Source: JBHHZJ01 sp046758005 (GTDB lineage: Bacteria; Pseudomonadota; Alphaproteobacteria; Kiloniellales; J153). Taken from it: DNA of 25,854 nucleotides. The position numbers and the translations under genes are program-made. This document shows positions 7,793 through 16,019 of this stretch, one piece after another (position 1 is the stretch's first letter; each line of letters begins with the position of its first letter). The stretch covers positions 1 through 25,854 of the forward strand of contig JBHHZJ010000048.1 in the NCBI GenBank assembly GCA_046758005.1, in the 5' to 3' direction. Under the pieces are notes generated by a model. It made no database searches. It saw only the letters and a program-made list of their open reading frames with translations, and was not told where the DNA came from.

Positions 7793-8815
7793 CTAAGCCG
7801 GTCCGCTGACGCCGGCCTCGGCGAAGGTCGCCATGTCGTTGTGGCAGGCGCACGCACCCTTGAGCAGCAGGATGGCGAGCACCGCGCCCGTGGCCTCGCC
7901 CAGGCGCATGCCGAGGTCGAACAGCGCCGTCTTGCCGAGCCGCTCCAGCAGGCGCCGGTGGCCGGGCTCGGCCGAGACGTGGGCCGCCTGGCAATGGTCG
8001 AGGGCGCGCTTGTCCATGGCCCAGAGCACGGCCGCGGCGGCGGTGCAGGCGTAGCCGTCGAGCAGGACCGGCGCGCGCGCGAGCCGCGCGGCCATGACCG
8101 CGCCCAGGATCGCCGCCAGCTCGAAGCCGCCGAGGCGGCGCAGGACCTCGAGCGGGTCGCTCATCGCCGCCCGGTGCCGGTCCACCGCGGCCTCGATCAG
8201 GGCGGTCTTGCGCGCCAGCCCGGCATCGTCGACGCCCGTGCCGCGCCCGACCCAGTCCCGGGCCTGGCCGCCGAACAGGGCGTGGCACACGGCGGCGGCG
8301 CTGGTCGTGTTGCCGATGCCCATCTCGCCCAGGGCGAGCACGTCGATGCCCTCCTCCACCGCCATCATGCCGTAGGCGATCGCGCGCGCGCAGTCGGCCT
8401 CGTCCATGGCCGAGGCCTCGCTGAAGTCGCGGGTCGGCTCCTCCAGCGCCAGCTCGTAGACGCGCAGGTCCGATTGGGCCACGGCGCAGAGCTGGTTCAC
8501 CGCGGCGCCGCCGTCGATGAAGTTCCTGACCATCTGCCTGGTGACCTCGGCCGGATAGGCGGACACGCCGCGCGCGGCGACGCCGTGGTTGCCGGCGAAA
8601 ACCGCCGTGTGCGGGCGCTCGACCCGCGGCGGGTGGCGGCCCTGCCAGGCGGCCAGCCACTCGGCCAGCTCCTCGAGCCGGCCGAGCGCGCCCGCCGGCT
8701 TGGTTAGCTGCGCCTGACGGGTCGCCGCGGCCGATCCGGCCTCCAGGTCCGGGCCGGGCAGCTCGCGGAGCAGCGCGCGGATCTCGTCGAAACTCGACAC
8801 CGTGGCTTCGCTCAT
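7793..8815 (-). CDS. cobT: Nicotinate-nucleotide:dimethylbenzimidazole phosphoribosyltransferase CobT
   Basis: Activates dimethylbenzimidazole to alpha-ribazole 5'-phosphate, the lower-ligand precursor of cobalamin. The 340 residues are full-length. Recognised blocks are KPAGALGRLEELA near 39-51, AGNHGVAARGVSAYP in the first quarter, GEMGIGNTTSAAA mid-protein, GRGTGVDD, and LGMRLGEATGA near the C-terminus with Glu307 as the expected catalytic base. The start is ATG at 8813-8815. It is divergent from cobS with an 85-base gap, so one short region controls both arms of nucleotide-loop assembly. That gap is too short for a full cobalamin riboswitch. Confidence 0.96.
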   Translation of the reverse strand: MSEATVSSFDEIRALLRELPGPDLEAGSAAATRQAQLTKPAGALGRLEELAEWLAAWQGRHPPRVERPHTAVFAGNHGVAARGVSAYPAEVTRQMVRNFIDGGAAVNQLCAVAQSDLRVYELALEEPTRDFSEASAMDEADCARAIAYGMMAVEEGIDVLALGEMGIGNTTSAAAVCHALFGGQARDWVGRGTGVDDAGLARKTALIEAAVDRHRAAMSDPLEVLRRLGGFELAAILGAVMAARLARAPVLLDGYACTAAAAVLWAMDKRALDHCQAAHVSAEPGHRRLLERLGKTALFDLGMRLGEATGAVLAILLLKGACACHNDMATFAEAGVSGPA

Positions 8816-8839
8816 GGCCGCTCCTCCCCCCGGCGCGAT

Positions 8840-8867
8840 TTGCCCGGCGGCGAAACTGTCCTATAAC
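8840..8867 (+). promoter_or_regulatory. Possible promoter for cobS
   Basis: TTGCCC at 8840-8845 and TATAAC at 8862-8867 are separated by 16 bases, 33 bases before the chosen cobS start. The match to a sigma-70-type promoter is fair. It was found by eye only. Confidence 0.35.
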
Positions 8868-8900
8868 CGGCCGGCGAAGGCCACAGGAAAAGCCTTGCGG

Positions 8901-9698
8901 ATGATCTCGCCCACCACCGCAACCGCCATGCGCCGCGCCGCCGACCTCTCGCTCTGGTGGACCGACCTCATGGCCGCGCTCGGCATGCTGACCCGCCTGC
9001 CGGTGGCGCGCGCCGCCCCCCTGCGCGGCGCGGATCCGGCCCGGGCCGGACGCGCGATGCCGCTGGTCGGCGCGCTCGTCGGCTTGACCGGCGCGGCGGC
9101 CTACGCAATCGCCGATGCCGCGGGCCTGCCGGCGGCGCTGTCGGGCCTCGTTGCGGTCGCGGCCACGATCCTGCTCACCGGCGCCTTCCACGAGGACGGC
9201 CTGGCGGATGTGGCCGACGGCTTCGGCGGCGCTTTCGATCGGGCGCGCAAACTCGAGATCATGCGCGCCAGCGGCATCGGCGCCTTCGGCGCGCTCGCCC
9301 TCGTCCTCTCGGTCGCGCTCCGCGCCGGCGCGCTCGCCGCCCTGGCCGAGCCGGGCGCGGTGGCGGCCGCGCTGGTGGCCGCCCACGCCGTGGCGCGCGC
9401 CGCCCTGCCCGCGGTCATGGCCGCGGTCCCGCTGGCCCGGCCGGACGGACTGGCGGCCACGCTCGGCCGCCCGCAACCGGGCGTCGCCGCCGCCGCGCTC
9501 CTGATCGGCGCGGTGATCGCGCTGCCGCTGCTCGGGCTCGGCGGCGGGGTCCTGGCGCTCGTCGCGGCCGGGATCGGCGCGGCGATCCTCGTGTCGATCG
9601 CGCGCGCGCAGATCGGCGGCTACAGCGGCGACGTGCTGGGCGCGGTCGAGCAGGTGGCGGAGGTCGCGGTGCTCCTCGTCGCGGCGGCGGGGACATGA
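8901..9698 (+). CDS. cobS: Adenosylcobinamide-GDP ribazoletransferase CobS (cobalamin synthase)
   Basis: Integral membrane enzyme that joins adenosylcobinamide-GDP to alpha-ribazole (phosphate), completing the cobalamin nucleotide loop; it uses the CobT product. The 265 residues include the start-side block LGMLTRLPV (28-36), the acidic Mg-binding motif HEDGLADVADGFGG (97-110) and ASGIGAFG (123-130), with several hydrophobic helices after that. I chose the ATG at 8901 because AGGAAA lies about 10 bases upstream; an in-frame ATG at 8928 is an alternative. Extending to 8802 would run into the cobT start region. The stop overlaps the next gene by ATGA. Confidence 0.94.
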   Translation: MISPTTATAMRRAADLSLWWTDLMAALGMLTRLPVARAAPLRGADPARAGRAMPLVGALVGLTGAAAYAIADAAGLPAALSGLVAVAATILLTGAFHEDGLADVADGFGGAFDRARKLEIMRASGIGAFGALALVLSVALRAGALAALAEPGAVAAALVAAHAVARAALPAVMAAVPLARPDGLAATLGRPQPGVAAAALLIGAVIALPLLGLGGGVLALVAAGIGAAILVSIARAQIGGYSGDVLGAVEQVAEVAVLLVAAAGT

Positions 9699-10348
9699 CG
9701 GCGACGACGCGCTGGTGGTGGATCCGCCACGCCCCCGTCGTCGGCCACGGCGGGCGGATCTACGGCCAGGACGACCACGACTGCGACTGCTCCGACCGCG
9801 ACGCGTTCCGCCGCCTGGCCGGCGTGCTGCCCGAGGACGCGGTGTGGGTGACCAGCCACCTGCGCCGCACCCGGCGCACCGCCGACTCGATCCTCGCCCA
9901 CCTGCGCGGGGCCGCGGCGCGGGCGCGCCTGGTCGAACCGGCGCTCGCCGAGCAGCACTTCGGCGCCTGGCAGGGGTTGACCTTCGACGAGCTGGCGGCG
10001 CGCCGGGACGGCGCCTGGCACCGCTTCTGGCTCGCCCCGGCCGAGGAAGCGCCGCCCGGCGGCGAAAGCTTCGTCGACCTCCTCGGCCGGGTCTCGGCGG
10101 CCATAGAGCGCCTGTCCCGGGAGCACGCGGGGCGGGACATCGTCGCGGTCAGCCACGCCGGCACCATCCGCGCCGCGCTGGCGGTGGCGCTGGCCCTGGC
10201 GCCCGAGCGGGCGCTGGCCATCACGATCGACAACTGCACCCTGACCCGCCTCGACCATATCCACGGACCGACCGGCAGCCACGCGCCCGAGGCCGACGGC
10301 GTCTGGCGGGTGCGCATGATCAACGCCGGGCCCGGCGCGGGAGCGTGA
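9695..10348 (+). CDS. Histidine phosphatase family protein, probable alpha-ribazole phosphatase (CobC-like)
   Basis: Branch-1 histidine phosphatase of 217 residues. The phospho-accepting His12 is in IRHAP (10-14, RHG variant), a second Arg is in the SHLRRTRRTA block (54-63), Glu86 in LAEQHFGAWQG is the likely acid/base, and His154 is in VSHAGTIRA (152-160). It overlaps cobS by four bases, so removal of the 5'-phosphate from alpha-ribazole phosphate or from cobalamin phosphate is the natural role. The sequence alone does not exclude a broader phosphatase, so I leave the symbol blank. There is no signal peptide. Confidence 0.85.
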   Translation: MTATTRWWWIRHAPVVGHGGRIYGQDDHDCDCSDRDAFRRLAGVLPEDAVWVTSHLRRTRRTADSILAHLRGAAARARLVEPALAEQHFGAWQGLTFDELAARRDGAWHRFWLAPAEEAPPGGESFVDLLGRVSAAIERLSREHAGRDIVAVSHAGTIRAALAVALALAPERALAITIDNCTLTRLDHIHGPTGSHAPEADGVWRVRMINAGPGAGA

Positions 10349-10485
10349 GCCGCCGGCCGGCGGCGCACGCAACGGATTCCTTCCTCGGCCTTCCGTGCTA
10401 GACTCGGCACAGGCGAATCGGACCGGAATTTCGGTCGAACGAGTGGATCGCGCGCAGGTCGATCCCATGAACCGGAGTAAAGATC

Positions 10486-11187
10486 GTGTCACGCATCGTA
10501 CCGAAGCGGCCGGGCCGGCGCGTCGGGGCCTTCGCGGCCCTGGCGGGGGCCGTGGCGCTGCTCGCGCTGGCCGGCGGCCCCGCCGGCGCGGCAACCAAGG
10601 GTGAGGAACTGGTCGAGGAGTCGCGCTTTTCCCTCGAACGCATGCTCGCCGATCCGGATATGCCGGAGCTCAAGCAGTTCTTGGCCAAGGCGCGCGGCGT
10701 CCTGATCATTCCGGAGCTGGTCAAAGGCAGCTTCATCTTCGGCGCCGAGGGCGGCTCCGGGGTTCTCATGGTGCGCGGCGCCGACGGCACCTGGAGCGCC
10801 CCGGCCTTCTACACGCTGGCCGCGGGCAGCTTCGGCCTGCAGGCCGGGGCCCAGGTCTCCGAGGTCGTCTTCACCGTGATGAGCGAGGGCGCCGTCGAGG
10901 CCCTGCTGCGCGACGAATTCAAGCTCGGCCCCGCCGCCCGCGGCGCGCGCGGCCCGCGGGGCGCGGGGGCCGCGGCCCCCACCACGACCCATTTCAGCGC
11001 CGACATCTACGCGTTCTCGCGCGCGGTGGGGCTGTTCGGCGGCGGCGGCCTGGAAGGGGCGAAGCTGTTCAGCCGGCAGCGGTGGAACGACGAATACTAC
11101 GGCTCCCCGGCCCCGCCGCGCGCCGTCGTGATCGAGCGCAAGTTCTTCAACCCGCACGCCGACCCGCTGCGCCAGGCCCTGCCGTAG
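10486..11187 (+). CDS. Secreted SYLF-domain (Ysc84/DUF500) lipid-binding protein
   Basis: A 233-residue exported protein. The N-terminus has basic residues, then a hydrophobic stretch (14-30) and AGA at 33-35, a plausible signal-peptidase I site. The mature part fits the SYLF family: LAKARGVLIIPELVKGSFIFGAEGG, the GLQAGAQVSEVVFTVMSEGAVEALL block, then DIYAFSRAVGLFGGGGLEGAKL. Family members bind phosphoinositides or other lipids in eukaryotes; the bacterial role is unclear. The start is GTG at 10486, with GGAG 8 bases upstream. An Ala/Gly/Arg-rich insertion follows EFKLGP where homologues are compact. It converges on the CbiB-like gene with a 21-base gap. Confidence 0.87.
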   Translation: MSRIVPKRPGRRVGAFAALAGAVALLALAGGPAGAATKGEELVEESRFSLERMLADPDMPELKQFLAKARGVLIIPELVKGSFIFGAEGGSGVLMVRGADGTWSAPAFYTLAAGSFGLQAGAQVSEVVFTVMSEGAVEALLRDEFKLGPAARGARGPRGAGAAAPTTTHFSADIYAFSRAVGLFGGGGLEGAKLFSRQRWNDEYYGSPAPPRAVVIERKFFNPHADPLRQALP

Positions 11188-11208
11188 GCCGGGCCCGCCG
11201 GCCGCGGA

Positions 11209-12126
11209 TCACAGCCCGAGGCGCACCAGCGCCAGGACGGCGATCAGGCCCGCATTGATCAGGCAGGCGACCGCGAAGGCGGCGAGCGCGCGGCTCAGCC
11301 GGGCCTCGGCCGCTAGGTGGCCGAGCGCCGCCGCCAGCACGCCGGACGGCGCCAGCCGGCCGGCGAGCGCCCCGGGCGCGGCCGCCGCCGGACGGCCGCC
11401 CGGCACGAACGCCGCCGCTGCCGCCAGCACCAGCCCCGAAAGATAGCCCGGCACGAACGCGACCGCGCGCGCGAGGGTCCGCGCGGCCTCCCCGAAGGGC
11501 CCGGCGCCGGCGCCGAGCGTGACCGCCATGACGAGGACGGCCTGCTGCAGGAACAGTCCGGGCAGCCCGAGAAGCACGTACCAGAAGACCGGCCCGGCGA
11601 GCCGGGCGGCGAAGCGCCGCCCCAACGCCGACAGCGCCGCCTCGACCAGCGCCGCGGCGCCGAGCGCGTCGAGCTCGCCGGGCCCGAGGCGTTCGACGAC
11701 CAACGGACGGAGCGCCTCGCGCGCCCGCACCAGGCTTCCGGCCCGAAGCGCCTCGCCCAGAGCCGCGGCGTGCCGCCACGTGCCGCGCTGCTCGACGAGC
11801 AGGATCAACAGGAACAACTCGGCCACCCAGGCGAAGGGATAGTGGCGCGTGACCAGCGCCGCGAGCCAACCGAGCCCGAGCGCGCCAAGCGCCAGCGCGG
11901 CGGCCACGACGGCCCCGCGCGTCCGCAGGGCGCGTGCGCCGCGTTCGGGCCGGTCGAGGCGGCGATCGAGCTCGAGCACGGCGGCGGCCACGGCGCGGCG
12001 GGGGTTCGGCATCCAGCGCAGGCGCAGGGGCCGGTCGCCGAGATAGGCTTCGACGGCGAGCGCGATCAGGAGCAGGAACAACGGATCGGCCGCGCCGTAG
12101 GCGCCCGGCGGCGGGGACCACGACAT
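11209..12126 (-). CDS. CbiB/CobD-like membrane protein lacking the family's diagnostic motifs
   Basis: A 305-residue polytopic membrane protein. Overall order follows adenosylcobinamide-phosphate synthase CbiB/CobD: an N-terminal helix ending EAYLGDRPLRLRWMPNPRR, a loop with ELDALGAAALVEAALSAL, then GPVFWYVLLGLPGLF and a C-terminal PFGEAART block. In true CbiB the middle contains an ESLAEN-DG element, an NTxDSMxG element, and a DD(L)xNxxPAR element. Here these read EAALSALGRRF, QQAVLVMAVTLG and LARAVAFVPGYL, so the expected acidic and amide residues are gone. I therefore do not call it cobD. The start is ATG at 12124-12126, with AGGA 7 bases upstream; a GTG at 12171 is less likely. Nearby cobT, cobS and cobC-like genes suggest a cobalamin link. 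Confidence 0.7.
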   Translation of the reverse strand: MSWSPPPGAYGAADPLFLLLIALAVEAYLGDRPLRLRWMPNPRRAVAAAVLELDRRLDRPERGARALRTRGAVVAAALALGALGLGWLAALVTRHYPFAWVAELFLLILLVEQRGTWRHAAALGEALRAGSLVRAREALRPLVVERLGPGELDALGAAALVEAALSALGRRFAARLAGPVFWYVLLGLPGLFLQQAVLVMAVTLGAGAGPFGEAARTLARAVAFVPGYLSGLVLAAAAAFVPGGRPAAAAPGALAGRLAPSGVLAAALGHLAAEARLSRALAAFAVACLINAGLIAVLALVRLGL

Positions 12127-12250
12127 CGCGCGATCCTGGAACGCGCCCGGCCCAGCGTCAATCGGCGGCACCGGCCGCAGCGGTCGAACCTTGTCGCGGG
12201 CCGTCCGGGGGCGCTATAGAGTTTCCGCGCCACCACGGGAGGATCGCGCC

Positions 12251-13171
12251 ATGACGGCACGGGAAACCGAGCGGCCCGGCGGCGTGTTCGCCGCCGCGCT
12301 GACCCCGCTCGAGGACGACCTCGCCCCGGACCACGAGGCCCTGGTGCGGCATTACCGCTGGCTGCTGCTCCACGGCTGCGACGGCATCGTGTGCCTGGGC
12401 ACGACGGGAGAGGCCAACTCGTTCTCGCTCGATGAACGCTTGGCCCTGCTCGAGGCGTTGGCCGGGACCGAGCTGCCGGCCAAGCTGATCGTCGGCACCG
12501 GCTGCTGCGCGGTCCCCGACGCCGTGCGCCTGACGAAAACGGCGATCGCGATCGGCGCCGCCGGCGTGCTCGTGCTGCCGCCGTTCTACTACAAGGGGGT
12601 GAGCGACGACGGCCTGTTCGCCGCCTACGCCGAGACGATCGAGCGGGTCGGCGATCCGCGCCTGCGGCTCTACGTCTACCACTTCCCCAAGATGACCGGG
12701 CTGGACCTGAGTCTGGACCTCGTCGGGCGTCTGATCGAGGCCTACCCGCGCACCGTCGTCGGGCTGAAGAACAGCTCCGGCGACTGGGACAACATCGCCG
12801 CCATGCTGAGGGCCTTCCCCGGCTTCGACGTCTTCGCCGGCTCGGAGGAGTTCCTGCTGCCGAGCCTGCGCCTGGGCGGGCCGGGCTGCATGTCGGCCAC
12901 CGTCAACGTGCTCGCGCCGCAGACGGCGGAGCTTTACGCCGAATGGCAGGGCGAGGGCGCGGAGGCGCTGCAGGAGCGCCTGAGCGCGCTGCGCCGCACG
13001 ATCGGCAAGTTCCCGCCGATCGCGGCGATGAAGGCGATGCTGGCCCGGCGCAGCGGCGCGCCCGCGTGGCGCCGCGTCCGGCCGCCGCTCGTCCCGCTCG
13101 GCGCGGCGGACGAGGCGCGCCTGTTCGCCGACCTCGATGCCATGGGCTTCGCCCTGCCCGCGGCGGCGTGA
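12251..13171 (+). CDS. DapA/NanA-family aldolase (dihydrodipicolinate synthase-like)
   Basis: Class I lyase of the DHDPS/N-acetylneuraminate lyase family, 306 residues in a TIM barrel. GTTGE at 50-54 binds the pyruvate carboxylate, Tyr143 in YVYHFP is the proton relay, and Lys173 in GLKNSSGD forms the Schiff base. The strong RBS GGGAGGA lies 7 bases before ATG 12251. The Tyr loop reads YHFPKMTG rather than the YNVPGRT wording usual in biosynthetic DapA, so a catabolic or unassigned aldol/retro-aldol reaction on a 2-keto acid is as likely as lysine synthesis. It is isolated, with no dap or sialic-acid genes adjacent. It converges on the gpdQ-like gene. Confidence 0.88.
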   Translation: MTARETERPGGVFAAALTPLEDDLAPDHEALVRHYRWLLLHGCDGIVCLGTTGEANSFSLDERLALLEALAGTELPAKLIVGTGCCAVPDAVRLTKTAIAIGAAGVLVLPPFYYKGVSDDGLFAAYAETIERVGDPRLRLYVYHFPKMTGLDLSLDLVGRLIEAYPRTVVGLKNSSGDWDNIAAMLRAFPGFDVFAGSEEFLLPSLRLGGPGCMSATVNVLAPQTAELYAEWQGEGAEALQERLSALRRTIGKFPPIAAMKAMLARRSGAPAWRRVRPPLVPLGAADEARLFADLDAMGFALPAAA

Positions 13172-13207
13172 GAAAACGAGCGCGGCCGGTCCCTGCCCAG
13201 GGTCGAT

Positions 13208-14011
13208 TTACGGCGCCGGCGTATACCGCGCGCGCCCCGGCTCCGCGCGGGTCTCGTCCATGTAGTCGTGATGATGGACCACGACCCGGTCGGCCTGGAG
13301 CAGGATGACCGCGTAGCCGGGCGGCTCGAAGTTGTAGGGCACCGGCGCCTCGGTCTCGAAGTCGAGCGGCACCTGGTGCACCGTGGAGCGCAGGGCGGAG
13401 AACGGGATGCCGCGCCAGCTCCCGCTCACGAGCCGGTGCACGTGGCCGAAGAAGATGTGCGCGATCCGCGCCCCCTCGAGCGCCGCGGCGAAGCCTTCGG
13501 GGCCCTCCAGCCGGATGCGGTCGAGGCTGGGCAAGCCGATGTCGAACGGCGGGTGGTGCATGAAAATGTAGGCCGGGCGCTCGCCCGCCTCGGCCAGGCG
13601 CGCGCGCAGCCAAGCCTGGCGCTCGGGGCAGTACGACCCGGCCCCGGTGCCGGGCTCGTGCGTGTCGAGCAGGAGCAGATCTCCGGCCGAACAACGCACC
13701 ACGGATTGGACGAAGCCGTTCTCGTCGCGCGGCGCCCCGGGGAACGCGCGCCGGAAGTTGTCCCGGTCGTCGTGGTTGCCGATGAGCAGGCGGTAGGGCG
13801 GGCGCAGCGCCGCCAGGCACGCGCGCAATTCCGCGTAGGCCTCGGGCGCGCCGTGGTCGACCAGGTCGCCGGTGAACAGGCACAGCTCGGCGTCCGCGTG
13901 GTTGGCGTTGATGTCGGCGATGGCGGCCTCCAGCCGGGCGCGCGGGTCGAGGCCCAGCAGGCGGGTGCCGGGCGGGACGAAATGGAGGTCGGATATCTGA
14001 ATCAGCTTCAC
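13208..14011 (-). CDS. GpdQ-like glycerophosphodiesterase (class III metallophosphodiesterase)
   Basis: A 267-residue binuclear metallo-phosphodiesterase. Predicted ligands: Asp8 and His10 (SDLHF), Asp49 (GDLVDHG), Asn79 (GNHDD), His152 (FMHHPP), His190 and His192 (GHVH). The spacing and the extra blocks RPAYIFMHHPP and STVHQVP resemble Enterobacter GpdQ, a glycerophosphodiesterase, more than CpdA, as I recall those sequences. It is the last gene of the ugp operon, 44 bases after ugpC, the position of ugpQ in enterobacteria. It should hydrolyse imported glycerophosphodiesters to glycerol 3-phosphate plus alcohol. The start is GTG 14009-14011, with GGAGG 7 bases upstream; an in-frame TTG at 14053 is unsupported. 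There is no signal peptide, so it acts in the cytoplasm. Confidence 0.87.
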   Translation of the reverse strand: MKLIQISDLHFVPPGTRLLGLDPRARLEAAIADINANHADAELCLFTGDLVDHGAPEAYAELRACLAALRPPYRLLIGNHDDRDNFRRAFPGAPRDENGFVQSVVRCSAGDLLLLDTHEPGTGAGSYCPERQAWLRARLAEAGERPAYIFMHHPPFDIGLPSLDRIRLEGPEGFAAALEGARIAHIFFGHVHRLVSGSWRGIPFSALRSTVHQVPLDFETEAPVPYNFEPPGYAVILLQADRVVVHHHDYMDETRAEPGRARYTPAP

Positions 14012-14055
14012 GGGCTCGCCTCCGCCCGAAACGGGAGGACCGATGGCCGGCAACG

Positions 14056-15153
14056 TTATCCGCCCGCCCCGTCGCCGAGCCGCGCCCCGCTATCGGGATC
14101 GAAGAGGTGCAGGTGCTCGGGCCGCACCGTCAACGGCAGGACGTCCCCGGGCGTCAGGTCCATCGTGCCCCGCAGGCGGACGGTCAGGTCGGTGCGGTCG
14201 CTCCCGAAGTGTCCGTGGATCAGGGTATCCGCGCCAAGCTGTTCGATCACCTCCACGCTCAGGTGCGCCAAGCCCTGCCCGTCCTCGGCCAAGTCCAGGT
14301 GCTCGGGGCGGATGCCCAGGCGCATGGGTCGTCCGGCCTGAGCGGCGAAGGGACCGGGCGGCAGGACCAGGCTGTCGCCGCCGGGAAGCTCGACCGCCTT
14401 GCCGTCCGCGCCGATGCGCACCGAGAGGAAGTTCATCGCCGGTGAGCCGATGAACCCGGCGACGAAGGTCGTGGCCGGACGCTCGTACAGCTCGATCGGC
14501 GAGCCGAGCTGTTCCACCACGCCCTCGTTCAGCACGATCAGGCGGTGGCCGAGCGTCATCGCCTCCACCTGGTCGTGGGTCACGTAGACGCTGGTGACCC
14601 CGAGATCCTGCTGAAGCTTCTTGATCTCCAGGCGCATCTGCACGCGCAGTTTGGCGTCCAGATTGGACAACGGCTCGTCGAAGAGGAACGCCTTGGGCTC
14701 GCGCACGATGGCGCGGCCCATGGCCACGCGCTGGCGCTGGCCGCCGCTGAGCTGCCGCGGCTTGCGCGTGAGCAGTTCGTCGGCGAGCTCCAGGATCTTC
14801 GCCGCCTTCTTGACGCGCCGGTCGATCTCGTCCCTTGGCAGGCGGCGGATCCTCAGCCCGTAGGCCATGTTGTTGTAGACGGACATGTGCGGGTAGAGCG
14901 CGTAGTTCTGGAACACCATGGCGATGTCGCGCTCGGCCGGCTCCAGATCGTTGACGACCCGTCCGCCGATGACGATCTGGCCCTCGGTGATCGCCTCCAG
15001 CCCGGCGATCATCCGAAGCAGCGTCGACTTGCCGCATCCGCTCGGCCCGACGATGACCACGAACTCGCCGTCCGCGATGTCGCAGCTCACGCTGTGGATG
15101 ACCCGCGTGTCCCCATAGAACTTCACAACGTCGCGCAGACTGACCTCGGCCAT
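14056..15153 (-). CDS. ugpC: sn-Glycerol-3-phosphate ABC importer ATPase UgpC
   Basis: ATPase of the carbohydrate-uptake (MalK/UgpC) subfamily, 365 residues. The nucleotide-binding domain has Walker A GPSGCGKS at 36-43, Q-loop FQNYALYPHM at 81-90, signature LSGGQ at 135-139 and Walker B FLFDE at 156-160, with the THDQVEAM H-loop after that. The C-terminal TOBE/regulatory domain (about 235-365) includes the LGIRPEHL block. Start ATG 15151-15153 has AAGGGA just upstream. It lies 20 bases after ugpE and precedes the gpdQ-like gene. Assignment to glycerol 3-phosphate rather than another sugar rests on the UgpB/A/E sequences and the phosphodiesterase neighbour. Confidence 0.93.
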   Translation of the reverse strand: MAEVSLRDVVKFYGDTRVIHSVSCDIADGEFVVIVGPSGCGKSTLLRMIAGLEAITEGQIVIGGRVVNDLEPAERDIAMVFQNYALYPHMSVYNNMAYGLRIRRLPRDEIDRRVKKAAKILELADELLTRKPRQLSGGQRQRVAMGRAIVREPKAFLFDEPLSNLDAKLRVQMRLEIKKLQQDLGVTSVYVTHDQVEAMTLGHRLIVLNEGVVEQLGSPIELYERPATTFVAGFIGSPAMNFLSVRIGADGKAVELPGGDSLVLPPGPFAAQAGRPMRLGIRPEHLDLAEDGQGLAHLSVEVIEQLGADTLIHGHFGSDRTDLTVRLRGTMDLTPGDVLPLTVRPEHLHLFDPDSGARLGDGAGG

Positions 15154-15173
15154 GATCGCATCCCTTGGCGCCG

Positions 15174-16019
15174 CTACTTCTCGGTCTCCACCAGCCCCTT
15201 GACGAACTGGCGCTGCATCACCAGGACCACGACGACCGGCGGCAACATGGCGAGGACGGCCGTGGCCATGGTGAGATTCCATTCGGGAACCGCGTCGGCC
15301 ACGAACAGCATGCGCTGAATGCCCATGACGATGGTGGTCATGTCGGTCTCCGTGGTGATCAACAGCGGCCAGAGATACTGATTCCAGCCGTAGATGAACA
15401 GGATCACCGAAAGCGCCGCGATATTGGTGCGCGAAAGCGGCAGCAGCACGGTCACGAAGAAGCGGATCGGACCGGCGCCGTCGACGCGCGCGGCCTCGGC
15501 CAGTTCGTCCGGCACGGCCAGGAAGAACTGGCGAAACAGGAAGGTCGCGGTGGCCGAGGCGATCAGCGGCAGGATCAGCCCGGTATAGGAGTTCAGAAGC
15601 CCGAGGTCGACCACGACCTTATAGGTGGGAAGGATGCGCACCTCCACGGGCAGCATCAGCGTAAGGAAAATGATCCAGAAAAAGAACATCCGTAGGGGAA
15701 AGCGGAAATACACGATCGCGTAGGCCGAGATGATCGAGATCGCGATCTTGCCGACGGTGATGCCGACGGCCATGACCAGGCTGTTGAACATCATCGTGGC
15801 GACCGGGACGCCGCCGGCCGTTTCCTTGCCCGAGCGCAGGACCGTCAGGTAGTTCTCGATCAGTTGGTCCCCGAACCAGGGCTGCACGGTGGCGATAAGG
15901 TCCTCGACCTGGTGGGTCGAGGCGACGAAGGCGATATAGATCGGAAACGAGATGACGATCAGGCCCAGGATCAGCACGGCGTGGGTGAACGCGGCCAGCC
16001 AGGGGCGGTTTTCGACCAT
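15174..16019 (-). CDS. ugpE: sn-Glycerol-3-phosphate ABC importer permease UgpE
   Basis: Second transmembrane subunit of the Ugp importer, 281 residues, the family's length. It has six hydrophobic segments. The cytoplasmic EAA loop, ELAEAARVDGAGPIRFF, should dock onto UgpC, and an LPVEVRILPTYKVV block is typical of MalG/UgpE permeases. ATG at 16017-16019 overlaps the ugpA stop in a TGATG junction, so translation is coupled. With UgpA it forms the membrane channel for glycerol 3-phosphate or glycerophosphodiesters delivered by UgpB. Confidence 0.94.
   Translation of the reverse strand: MVENRPWLAAFTHAVLILGLIVISFPIYIAFVASTHQVEDLIATVQPWFGDQLIENYLTVLRSGKETAGGVPVATMMFNSLVMAVGITVGKIAISIISAYAIVYFRFPLRMFFFWIIFLTLMLPVEVRILPTYKVVVDLGLLNSYTGLILPLIASATATFLFRQFFLAVPDELAEAARVDGAGPIRFFVTVLLPLSRTNIAALSVILFIYGWNQYLWPLLITTETDMTTIVMGIQRMLFVADAVPEWNLTMATAVLAMLPPVVVVLVMQRQFVKGLVETEK

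Noticed and set aside
8816..8900. Cobalamin riboswitch between cobT and cobS
   Set aside because: The gap is only 85 bases and I saw no B12-box-like element; the aptamer alone needs much more sequence.
7713..9476. 587-residue minus-strand open frame covering cobT and cobS
   Set aside because: It is a different frame from cobT and is Arg/Gly/Ala-rich throughout; cobT and cobS are unambiguous.
12251..13171. Calling the aldolase dapA
   Set aside because: The catalytic residues fit the family, but the Tyr loop wording and isolated context do not identify the lysine enzyme.
14012..14053. TTG-initiated N-terminal extension of the gpdQ-like protein
   Set aside because: It adds a Pro/Gly-rich stretch not seen in the family, while the GTG at 14011 has GGAGG at good spacing.
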